Positions 57,201 to 64,000 of a DNA stretch of 64,000 bases are shown here, piece by piece; the first letter of the stretch is position 1; each line of letters opens with the position of its first letter. Made by a program: the position numbers and the translations under genes. Under the pieces are notes generated by a model. That model was not told the origin of the DNA, made no database searches, and saw nothing but the letters and a program-made list of their open reading frames with translations. This DNA comes from Streptomonospora nanhaiensis. GTDB taxonomy: Bacteria; Actinomycetota; Actinomycetes; Streptosporangiales; Streptosporangiaceae. The stretch covers positions 1,240,001-1,304,000 of the forward strand of contig NZ_CP113264.1 in NCBI RefSeq assembly GCF_026642255.1, written 5' to 3'.

Positions 57201-57404
57201 ATGGCTCAGGGAACTGTGAAGTGGTTCAACGGCGAGAAGGGCTTCGGCTTCATCTCCCCCGACGACGGTGGCCCCGACGCCTTCGTTCACTACAGCGCCA
57301 TCCAGGGTAGCGGCTTCCGCAACCTGGAGGAGAACCAGCGCGTGGAGTTCGAGATCGTCGCCGGCACCCGCGGCCCGCAGGCCGAGAACGTCGTCGCGCT
57401 CTAA
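57201..57404 (+). CDS. Cold-shock domain protein (CspA family)
   Basis: 67 residues, a single cold-shock domain. RNP1 is KGFGFI and RNP2 is VFVHY-like AFVHYSAI. It binds single-stranded nucleic acid and melts RNA structure, and is probably abundant. ATG at 57201 has AAGGAGAG upstream. Followed at once by a terminator. Confidence 0.96.
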   Translation: MAQGTVKWFNGEKGFGFISPDDGGPDAFVHYSAIQGSGFRNLEENQRVEFEIVAGTRGPQAENVVAL

Positions 57405-57422
57405 GACGTAGAACGTCGTAGG

Positions 57423-57453
57423 ACGCCCCGGAAGGCACCGCCTTCCGGGGCGT
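57423..57453. terminator. Terminator after the cold-shock gene
   Basis: Perfect 14-bp stem (57423-57436/57440-57453) with loop ACC, 18 nt past the stop. Confidence 0.8.
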
Positions 57454-57564
57454 TCGCGTGTCCGGGGCCCGGTCGGGACGGCCGTCCCGGGCCCCGTGCC
57501 CCCTCACGGGACCGGCCGCCGCCCCCGTGAGGGGACGGCGGCCGACGGGGTGCCGCGAGGCGGG

Positions 57565-59133
57565 TCAGTCCGCGAGCAGCGCCTCCGTGCGCTCGCGCAC
57601 CTCCGGGGTGTCCAGGCCGCGCACGGTCACCGTGGTGCGTCGGCGCAGCACGTCGTCGACGGTCACGGCCCACTCGCGGTCCCGCGCGAAGACCACCTGC
57701 GCCCAGATGTCGGGCCCGTCGGGGTGGATGCGCTCGCCCAGCTCCGGGAGGTCCCGGACCAGGACCGCGATGTCCATCGCCAGGCTTCCGTAGTGCGACG
57801 CCAGGTGGCGTGCGACCAGCGGGTCGAGGCGGGCGCCCGGCTCGCGGTCGATGATGAGCCGCTGGGTCACCGCGTCCGGGCTGGCCAGCCCGGGGAGCGG
57901 CACGGTGCGCAGCGGGTCGACCATGTCCTCGCCCAGGGGCACCGCCGAGACCTTGCGCAGCTCCTCCAGGACGGTGCGGCCGATGTGTCGGTACGTCGTC
58001 CACTTGCCGCCCGCCACCGACAGCATCCCGCCGCGCCCCTGGCTCACCACGGTCTCCCGCTTGGCCGCGCTGGTGCCGCCGGGGCCTCCCGGCAGCACCC
58101 GCAGGCCGGCGAAGGAGTACGTCACCTGGGAGGCGTCCAGGTAGGGGGCGTCGATGCCCACCGCGGCCTCGCCCAGGATCTGCTCGACGTCGGAGGGGAC
58201 CACCCCCACCTCGGCCGGGTCGCCGGTGTACTCCTCGTCGGTGGTGCCGAGCAGCAGCCTCCCCTCCCACGGGATGGCGAACGAGACCCGGTACCGGTCC
58301 ACGGGGATGGTCAGCGCCGCGCGCCACGGCTCGGGCGTGCGCAGGACCAGGTGGGCGCCCTTGGACAGGCGCACGCTGGGCCCGGCCGCCGGGTCCTCCA
58401 TCCGCCGCAGGCCGTCCACCCAGGGCCCGGTGGCGTTGAGGACCAGGCGGGCGTCGATCCCGAACTCGTGGCCCCCGACGCGGTCGCGCAGGTCGGCGCC
58501 GGTGACCCTGCCCCGTGTGGTGCGCAGGCCCACCACCTCGGCGTGGTTGAGCACCACCGCGCCGGCGTCGGCGGCGGCGCGCACGGTCATGACGGCCATG
58601 CGGCTGTCGTTCATCTGGTGGTCGCTGTAGGCGGCCACCGAGCGCAGGCCCTCGGTGCGCAGTCCGGGCGCGAGGCGCTTGGCCTGGGCGGGGGAGAGCA
58701 GGCGGCCCATCCCGTCGCCGAACGCGGACAGGGCCGAGTACAGGAAGACCCCGGCGCCCATCTTCGCGGCGCCGTGGGGCCCGCCCGAGTAGACGGGGAC
58801 CAGGAACGGCATGTGGTTGACCAGGTGAGGGGCCACGTCGGAGGCGAGGGAGCGGCGCTCCCGGTGGTTCTCCGCGACCAGGCGCACGTTGCCGGTCTGG
58901 AGGTAGCGCAGTCCGCCGTGCACCAGTTTGGAGGAGGCGCTGGAGGTGGCCCCGGCGAAGTCGCCGGAGTCGACCATGGCCACCCGGAGCCCGGCCTGGG
59001 TGGCGGTCCACGCGGCGGACGTGCCGAGGATGCCGCCGCCGACGACGAGGAGGTCGAAGGTTCCCCGGGAGAGTTCGTCCCGGGTGCGGGAGCGGGCGGA
59101 GGAGGTGTCGTTCTGGCGGGCGCTGGTGGTCAT
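57565..59133 (-). CDS. glpD: Aerobic glycerol-3-phosphate dehydrogenase
   Basis: 522 residues. FAD-binding LLVVGGGILGTSAAW at the N-terminus, then SSASSKLVHGGLRYLQ and the substrate region, ending in the helical C-terminal domain RHLASHYGSLAMDIAVL. It oxidises glycerol-3-phosphate to dihydroxyacetone phosphate at the membrane. ATG at 59133 starts MTTSARQNDTSSARSRT; a longer frame to 59367 covers the promoter. The promoter region carries the shared glycerol motif (59227-59237). Confidence 0.94.
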   Translation of the reverse strand: MTTSARQNDTSSARSRTRDELSRGTFDLLVVGGGILGTSAAWTATQAGLRVAMVDSGDFAGATSSASSKLVHGGLRYLQTGNVRLVAENHRERRSLASDVAPHLVNHMPFLVPVYSGGPHGAAKMGAGVFLYSALSAFGDGMGRLLSPAQAKRLAPGLRTEGLRSVAAYSDHQMNDSRMAVMTVRAAADAGAVVLNHAEVVGLRTTRGRVTGADLRDRVGGHEFGIDARLVLNATGPWVDGLRRMEDPAAGPSVRLSKGAHLVLRTPEPWRAALTIPVDRYRVSFAIPWEGRLLLGTTDEEYTGDPAEVGVVPSDVEQILGEAAVGIDAPYLDASQVTYSFAGLRVLPGGPGGTSAAKRETVVSQGRGGMLSVAGGKWTTYRHIGRTVLEELRKVSAVPLGEDMVDPLRTVPLPGLASPDAVTQRLIIDREPGARLDPLVARHLASHYGSLAMDIAVLVRDLPELGERIHPDGPDIWAQVVFARDREWAVTVDDVLRRRTTVTVRGLDTPEVRERTEALLAD

Positions 59134-59220
59134 GGGCTGGTGCTCCGTCCGTTCGGAGGGATGGCGGGGACTCCGCAAGCGCCTGAACGGGCTCAGACCC
59201 TTCAGACGTGTGTCGCCTGC

Positions 59221-59237
59221 ATAATACGACAATGCCG
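59221..59237 (-). promoter_or_regulatory. glpD promoter with adjacent glycerol-regulon dyad
   Basis: On the minus strand CGGCATTGTCG (59237-59227) is followed directly by the -10 element TATTAT (59226-59221). The dyad occupies the spacer, so a bound regulator should block RNA polymerase. The same layout occurs before glpK. Confidence 0.6.
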
Positions 59238-59361
59238 AACGGCGGCACGATCTGAGGTCATCCGTCCGGGGTGTCGTCGGCCCCGTGCCGGTCCTGACGG
59301 GGGCGTCGTGCTGCCGGTGTGACCAGAGACCACTGTGTGAACCCGCTTCGTGATCGATGTG

Positions 59362-59372
59362 CGGCATTGTCG
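59362..59372 (+). promoter_or_regulatory. Third copy of the glycerol-regulon dyad, facing the XRE gene
   Basis: CGGCATTGTCG on the plus strand, identical to the glpD copy, followed by AATACT. It lies about 200 nt before the XRE-DUF5753 gene. The rest of the 59238-59575 gap is GC-rich and shows nothing else. Confidence 0.5.
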
Positions 59373-59575
59373 AATACTTTGCGACCGTTCGCGTGCGCGC
59401 CCCGCCGGACGGCGGTCGCGCCCGGGCCCGGACGGGTGTGATGCCGGCGGGCGGGGTTCCGGGACCGGGCCCGCGGGGCCCGGTGCGGGATTCCGGGGCC
59501 GGGCGCGGTTTCGGACCCCGGGTTCCCCGGATTGCCCCACCGGAGGGACATCCCGAGTCCTACGATTGGGGCATC

Positions 59576-60418
59576 ATGGCGACCAGGTACTCACCCACGA
59601 TCCGGCGCCGCCGCCTCTCCGCCGAACTCCGGCGGCTGCGGCTGGCCGCGAGGAAGACCAGCGAAGAGGCCGCCGCCGCCTCGGGCCTGTCCAAGTCCAC
59701 CTACTCCAACATCGAGTCCGGCGTGAAGAAGCGCCCCAGACTCAGCGAGGTCCGAGCCGTCCTGGACGCCTTCGGGGTCGGGCCCGGCCAGGAGTACGAC
59801 GAGATCCTCAACCTGTGCCGCCAGGCCCTCGAACGGGGCTGGTGGAGCCGCTACCGGGACGTCCTCGCCGCGCGCTACGTCGGCTTCGAGACCGAGGCGA
59901 GCTCCATCACCACCTGGCAGCCGATCGTCGTGCCGGGCCTTCTCCAGGTGCCCGAGTACATGCGGGTGACGGCCCTGGCCGGGATGGCCAACCCCCAGGA
60001 CATCCGCAGGGTGACGGACGCCAAGATGACCCGCCAGCGCATTCTGGACGACGAGGACCCGCCGGAGCTGTACGCGGTCTTCGACGAGGGGGCGCTGCTG
60101 AGGCTCCGGGACTTCCCCGACGCCAAGCGGGCCCAGGTGGCGCACATCGTGGAGATGGCGGAGCGCCCCCACGTCACCGTCCAGATGACCCTGGCGGCCA
60201 AGCTCAACCCCGGTGCCGGCGGCCCCTTCGTGATCATGGAGTTCCCCGAGCCCATCGACCCGATGGTCGTCTACCTGGAGACCGACACCGACGGCATCTA
60301 CCTGGAGGAGCCCGACGAGGTGGTGCGCTACCAGAACATCCTCAACCACCTCCGACTGGTCGCCCTCCGCCCGGGGGAGACCCTCGACTACCTCCGTGAG
60401 GTCCACCTCGGGGCCTAG
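59576..60418 (+). CDS. XRE-family regulator with DUF5753 (actinomycete toxin/developmental type)
   Basis: 280 residues. N-terminal helix-turn-helix (LSAELRRLRLAARKTSEEAAAASGLSKSTYSNIESG, about 12-47) and the DUF5753 region (about 95-270, ITTWQPIVVPGLLQVPEYMR, LYAVFDEGALLR, VQMTLAAKLNPGAGGPFVIMEFP). Members (WhiJ-like) often pair with a small DUF397 protein, usually in the next gene; none is adjacent here. ATG at 59576 has only a weak ribosome site. It sits between glpD and glpF on the opposite strand. Confidence 0.88.
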   Translation: MATRYSPTIRRRRLSAELRRLRLAARKTSEEAAAASGLSKSTYSNIESGVKKRPRLSEVRAVLDAFGVGPGQEYDEILNLCRQALERGWWSRYRDVLAARYVGFETEASSITTWQPIVVPGLLQVPEYMRVTALAGMANPQDIRRVTDAKMTRQRILDDEDPPELYAVFDEGALLRLRDFPDAKRAQVAHIVEMAERPHVTVQMTLAAKLNPGAGGPFVIMEFPEPIDPMVVYLETDTDGIYLEEPDEVVRYQNILNHLRLVALRPGETLDYLREVHLGA

Positions 60419-60489
60419 GAGGTCGGGCCCGCGTGCCGAGCACCGGCTCCCGTCCTCCGGGGCGGTGGGGCGGTCGGGCGGACGCGGAC

Positions 60490-60521
60490 GGGGGCGCCCG
60501 GCGCGAACGCCGGGCGCCCCC
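60490..60521. terminator. Bidirectional terminator between XRE gene and glpF
   Basis: Perfect 14-bp stem (60490-60503/60508-60521) with a CGAA tetraloop, between convergent stops. Confidence 0.75.
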
Positions 60522-60543
60522 GTTCCACCGCGGGCCGGGGCGG

Positions 60544-61293
60544 TCAGACCCCGAACCCGGTCAGCTTCCAGATCCACGCGCCGATCACACCGCCCACGAG
60601 CGGGCCGACGACCGGGATCCAGGAGTAGCCCCAGTCCGATCCGCCCTTGCCCGGGATCGGCAGCAGCGCGTGCGCCAGGCGCGGACCCAGGTCGCGGGCG
60701 GGGTTGATGGCGTAGCCCGTCGGCCCGCCCAGGGACAGGCCGATCGCGAGCACGAGCAGGCCGATCATCAGCGGCGCGATGCCGTTGGTGAACAGGCCGC
60801 CCAGGTCCACGTCCCCCTCGGAGACGAAGCCCGAGTTCGCGCCGATCCCGAGCACGCCCAGGAGCAGCATCGCGGTGCCGATGATCTCGGTGACGAGGTT
60901 GGCGACCGGGTTGCGCACGCCGGGGGAGGTGCTGAACACGCCCAGCTTGGCCTCCGGGTCGTCGGTCACCTTCCAGTGCGCGAAGTAGGCCAGGTAGACC
61001 AGGACGGCGCCGGTGAACGCGCCGCCCAGCTGGGCCAGCATGTAGCCGGGCACCTGGGCCCAGGCGAACTCGCCGATGCTGGCCAGGCCGAGGGTCACCG
61101 CGGGGTTGATGTGCGCGCCGCTCGTGGAACCGACGACGTAGACGGCCATCGCGACCGCCATGCCCCAGCCGAACGTGACCACGATCCAGCCCCCGTTGAG
61201 GGCCTTCGATCGGGCGAGGGAGACTCCGGCGACGACACCGCCGCCGAGCAGGATGAGGATCGCCGTTCCGACGAACTCTGCCAGGTACACCAT
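60544..61293 (-). CDS. glpF: Glycerol uptake facilitator (aquaglyceroporin)
   Basis: 249 residues, six membrane helices and two half-helices with NPA motifs: HINPAVT (Asn63) and AINPARD (Asn197). Asp after the second NPAR is the usual mark of glycerol-conducting members. It lets glycerol diffuse into the cell for GlpK. ATG at 61293 follows GGAGGTCC. It lies 220 nt after glpK on the same strand. Confidence 0.93.
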   Translation of the reverse strand: MVYLAEFVGTAILILLGGGVVAGVSLARSKALNGGWIVVTFGWGMAVAMAVYVVGSTSGAHINPAVTLGLASIGEFAWAQVPGYMLAQLGGAFTGAVLVYLAYFAHWKVTDDPEAKLGVFSTSPGVRNPVANLVTEIIGTAMLLLGVLGIGANSGFVSEGDVDLGGLFTNGIAPLMIGLLVLAIGLSLGGPTGYAINPARDLGPRLAHALLPIPGKGGSDWGYSWIPVVGPLVGGVIGAWIWKLTGFGV

Positions 61294-61376
61294 GGAGGAC
61301 CTCCGCCCCGGTGAGGGGCAGCCGGGTCACGGGAGGTCAGGTGTGCTCGCGGGGCGCGACCGCACGCCGGACGCGG

Positions 61377-61389
61377 GCATAATCAGACA
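61377..61389 (-). promoter_or_regulatory. Possible own promoter of glpF
   Basis: On the minus strand TGTCTGATTATGC resembles the glpD promoter segment TGTCGTATTATGC (11 of 13), giving a -10-like GATTAT 84 nt upstream of the glpF start. The dyad itself is not conserved here. Apart from this the 61294-61513 gap holds no gene. Confidence 0.35.
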
Positions 61390-61513
61390 CACCCGTCACA
61401 GGATGGAGATGGGACGGGGGCGCGGTCGCGCCCCCTGTACCGCCTCCCAGGGGAGCAGGTGGCAGCCGTGGCGCCCCTGGGCGGCGGTCGTTCGGACGGG
61501 GCCCTGCCCCGGC

Positions 61514-63010
61514 CTACGCTTCCTCGTGCTCGACCCAGTCCAGGGTGCGTCGCACGGCCTTGTTCCAGTTGTGGTATTCGCGATCGCGGACGGCGGGCTC
61601 CATCTCCGGGTTCCACTCGGCCGCCTTGTGCCAGTTGGCGCGCAGAGTCTCCACGTCGGGCCAGTAGCCCACCGCCAGCCCCGCGGCGTAGGCGGCGCCG
61701 AGACAGGTGGTCTCGGCGACCATCGGCCGTACGACCTCGGCGTCCAGGACGTCGGACAGGATCTGCATGAGCAGGTTGTCGGCGGTCATGCCGCCGTCCA
61801 CCTTGAGCGTCGTCAGGTCGATCCGCGAGTCGGCGTTCATCGCGTCGACGACCTCGCGGGTCTGCCACGCGGTGGCCTCCAGGACGGCGCGCGCGATGTG
61901 GCCCTTGGTGACGTACCCGGTCAGGCCCGCCATCACGCCCCGGGCGTCGCTGCGCCAGTGCGGGGCGAACAGGCCGGAGAACGCCGGCACGATGTAGCAG
62001 CCGCCGTTGTCGTCCACGGTGCGGGCCAGCGTCTCGATCTCCGGAGCGGTCGAGATCAGGCCGAGGTTGTCGCGCAGCCACTGCACCAGCGACCCCGTGA
62101 CCGCGATCGAGCCCTCCAGGGCGTACACGGCCGGTTCGTCGCCGAGCTTGTAGCCGAGCGTGGTGAGCAGGCCGTTCTGTGAGGTCACCGGCTCGGTGCC
62201 GGTGTTCATGACCAGGAACGTGCCGGTGCCGTAGGTGCCCTTGACGTCGCCCGGGTCGAAGCAGGTCTGGCCGAACAGGGCGGCGTGCTGGTCGCCGAGA
62301 GCGGACGCGACGGGGGTGCCCTCCAGGTAGCCGCGGGCCTCGCCGTAGACCTCCGAGGACGAGCGGATCTCCGGCAGCACGGCCGCCGGGATGCCCAGTG
62401 CGTCGAGGATCTCGGGGTCCCACTCCAGGGTGGCCAGGTTCATGAGCATGGTGCGGCTCGCGTTGGTCACGTCGGTGACGTGGCGGCCGGTCAGGTTCCA
62501 GATGATCCAGGTGTCCATGGTGCCGAACAGGACCTCGCCCCGTTCGGCCCGTTCGCGGAGCCCGTCCACGTTGTCGAGCAGCCAGCGCAGCTTGGGGCCG
62601 GAGAAGTAGGTGGCCAGCGGAAGGCCGGACCTCTCGCGGAACCGGTCCTGGCCGCCGTCCGCGGCCAGTGCGCGGATCAGGTCGTCGGTGCGGGTGTCCT
62701 GCCAGACGATGGCGTTGTGGACGGGCTTGCCGGTCTCCCGGTCCCACACCACGGTGGTCTCGCGCTGGTTGGTGATGCCGACGGCGGCGACCTGGTCGGG
62801 CGTGATGTCGCTCTTCTCCAGGGCCTCCTGGACGACCACCTCGACGTTGGTCCAGATCTCCTCGGCGTCGTGCTCGACCCACCCCGGTTGGGGGAAGATC
62901 TGCCTGTGCTCGCGTTGGTCGACGGAGACGATGCGTCCGTCCCGGTCGAAGAGGATGCAGCGGCTCGACGTGGTGCCCTGGTCGATCGCGGCGACGTACT
63001 GCTGACTCAT
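61514..63010 (-). CDS. glpK: Glycerol kinase
   Basis: 498 residues of the FGGY family. It phosphorylates glycerol to glycerol-3-phosphate. N-terminal ATP-binding DQGTTSSR, the glycerol-contact [10 protein letters not shown] (Arg-Glu pair), [18 protein letters not shown] and the second ATP segment [14 protein letters not shown] are intact. ATG at 63010; upstream codons to 63067 lack a ribosome site. The glycerol motif and -10 lie 73-89 nt upstream; the IclR gene precedes it. Confidence 0.96.
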   Translation of the reverse strand: MSQQYVAAIDQGTTSSRCILFDRDGRIVSVDQREHRQIFPQPGWVEHDAEEIWTNVEVVVQEALEKSDITPDQVAAVGITNQRETTVVWDRETGKPVHNAIVWQDTRTDDLIRALAADGGQDRFRERSGLPLATYFSGPKLRWLLDNVDGLRERAERGEVLFGTMDTWIIWNLTGRHVTDVTNASRTMLMNLATLEWDPEILDALGIPAAVLPEIRSSSEVYGEARGYLEGTPVASALGDQHAALFGQTCFDPGDVKGTYGTGTFLVMNTGTEPVTSQNGLLTTLGYKLGDEPAVYALEGSIAVTGSLVQWLRDNLGLISTAPEIETLARTVDDNGGCYIVPAFSGLFAPHWRSDARGVMAGLTGYVTKGHIARAVLEATAWQTREVVDAMNADSRIDLTTLKVDGGMTADNLLMQILSDVLDAEVVRPMVAETTCLGAAYAAGLAVGYWPDVETLRANWHKAAEWNPEMEPAVRDREYHNWNKAVRRTLDWVEHEEA

Positions 63011-63082
63011 CGGTTGCTCGCCTTCAAGGTGGAGGGCTCGGGATGGGGGCCGGACACACACGCACACGGGTTATCCCCGCAC

Positions 63083-63099
63083 GTTGTACGACATTGACG
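63083..63099 (-). promoter_or_regulatory. glpK promoter with glycerol-regulon dyad
   Basis: On the minus strand CGTCAATGTCG (63099-63089) directly precedes TACAAC (63088-63083), the same arrangement as at glpD, with 9 of 11 dyad positions shared. Confidence 0.6.
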
Positions 63100-63275
63100 C
63101 ATGGGTAGGCGTTAGTTTCATCCGTTCTTCCTTCCCATGTCAAGGCCGTGTGACGCAATCGTGTCGCGTGGGTCACGCAGCCTGCCGGGCAACGGTGCCA
63201 GGGAAGGGGCGGCTCACGGAAGCCACCGCGCGGAACCGGCGCGGGGCGGCCGGGCCGGGGCGCGGCGGGACGCGC

Positions 63276-64000
63276 TCAGTACGGGGTGACGCCCAGGTCC
63301 CGCGAGATGGCCCTCGCGGCGTCGCGCACGTACGAGACCTGCTCCATGTCGGGCCGGCCCTCCTCGCCGCGCAGGCGCTCGACGGCGCCGCGGACGCCTA
63401 TGGCGCCGACCGTGGTGCCGCGCCGGTCGCGGATGGGCGCGGCGATCGACACCTCTCCGTCGACGAGTTCCTCGACCTCCCAGGCCCAGCCGTTCTCGCG
63501 GACCTCGTCCAGCAGCCGCTCCAGGACGGCGGGGGAGGTCACGGTGTGCCGGGTGAACGACGGCAGGGTCACCGCCCCGCCCGCCTCGACGGCGTCCGCG
63601 TCCTCCTCGGGCACGGCCAGGGGGTCGAAGGCCATCAGCACCCGGCCGATGGCGGTGGCGTGCAGGGGGAGCAGGGTGCCCACGTCGAGCGTCTGGCGCG
63701 AGGCGTCCGGGCGGAACACGTGGTGCACCACCAGCACCTGGTGCTTGTGCAGGGTGCCGATGCGCACGCTCTCACCGCTGCGGGAGGCCAGGCTGTCGGC
63801 CCAGTTCAGGGCCCGGGTGCGCAGCTCGTTGCCGTCCAGGTAGCGGGTGCCCAGGCTGAGCATGCCCCCGCCCAGGCGGTAGCGGCCGGACTCGGGGTCC
63901 TGCTCGACGAACCCCACGTGCTGGAGGGTGCGCAGGATCCCGAGGGCGGTGCCCTTGGGCAGCTCCAGTGACCGGGAGATCTCCGCCAGGCTCAGCCCCC
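63276..64000 (-). CDS. IclR-family regulator, GylR-like (5' end outside window)
   Basis: At least 240 codons; the frame runs off the right edge. The visible part includes most of the winged helix (SLAEISRSLELPKGTALGILRTLQHVGFVEQDPESGRYRLG) and the IclR effector domain (IAAPIRDRRGTTVGAIGVRGAV). Its position before glpK-glpF matches GylR, the glycerol-responsive repressor of Streptomyces. It is the natural candidate for the dyad seen at glpD and glpK. The glpK start lies 265 nt downstream; that gap holds the glpK promoter and no gene. Confidence 0.88.
   Translation of the reverse strand, partial: GLSLAEISRSLELPKGTALGILRTLQHVGFVEQDPESGRYRLGGGMLSLGTRYLDGNELRTRALNWADSLASRSGESVRIGTLHKHQVLVVHHVFRPDASRQTLDVGTLLPLHATAIGRVLMAFDPLAVPEEDADAVEAGGAVTLPSFTRHTVTSPAVLERLLDEVRENGWAWEVEELVDGEVSIAAPIRDRRGTTVGAIGVRGAVERLRGEEGRPDMEQVSYVRDAARAISRDLGVTPY

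Noticed and set aside
56337-57290. 317-codon minus-strand frame through the cold-shock leader
   Set aside because: Antisense to the cold-shock gene and the end of the DppF-type gene; composition unlike real proteins here.

Overview
The window is very GC-rich, gene-dense actinomycete chromosome. The gene set (SigR/RsrA, a WhiB1-like protein, a DasR-like GntR regulator, a PdtaS-like kinase, a fused 2-oxoglutarate decarboxylase Kgd, a CebR/CelR-type operator) points to the Nocardiopsis/Thermobifida side of the Streptosporangiales. That placement is an inference from gene content and base composition. I see no tRNA, rRNA, CRISPR array, transposase, integrase or phage gene, so it reads as ordinary chromosome with local regulatory modules.

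Layout. 1-5.5 kb: end of a membrane-protein operon with a PorA-family (DUF3068) protein, an SRAP DNA-protein-crosslink sensor, and thiC under a TPP riboswitch. 5.5-10.4 kb: the thiol-stress pair sigR-rsrA with a self-type promoter, a 25-codon membrane micro-ORF, and two overlapping membrane HD-domain genes of which the second is degenerate. 10.4-17.7 kb: dasR-like regulator, PdtaS-like kinase, whiB1-like gene, a lipid kinase, a SigF-type sigma factor overlapping its anti-sigma gene, an acetyltransferase and a methyltransferase. 17.9-31.5 kb: a polar amino acid ABC transporter, malic enzyme, a membrane serine hydrolase, a PadR/DUF4097 pair with tandem operators, kgd with a DUF6104 gene behind it, and a BlaI-like regulator.

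31.5-49.5 kb: a Suppressor-of-fused protein, rlmN, a small membrane protein/winged-helix pair with a duplicated fragment of the regulator upstream, a nitrilase, and a block of omega-amino-acid catabolism (mmsA, two class III aminotransferases, two PucR regulators). A 1040-residue protein follows with the architecture of a DNA2/NAM7-type helicase-nuclease in which every catalytic motif is lost, then a Nei glycosylase. 49.5-56.5 kb: a LacI regulator and a five-gene oligopeptide-type ABC importer. Its control region carries three copies of a local LacI operator and a perfect CebR/CelR box, which suggests uptake of plant beta-glycan oligosaccharides. 57-64 kb: a cold-shock gene and the glycerol regulon (glpD, glpF, glpK and a GylR-like IclR regulator cut by the window edge), with an XRE-DUF5753 regulator inserted. 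A shared 11-bp dyad lies directly against the -10 element at glpD and glpK.

Most promising for new biology: the helicase-nuclease pseudoenzyme (45341-48463), the shared glycerol-regulon dyad, the dual LacI/CebR control of the importer, the SigR long-isoform arrangement, and the 25-residue micro-ORF.
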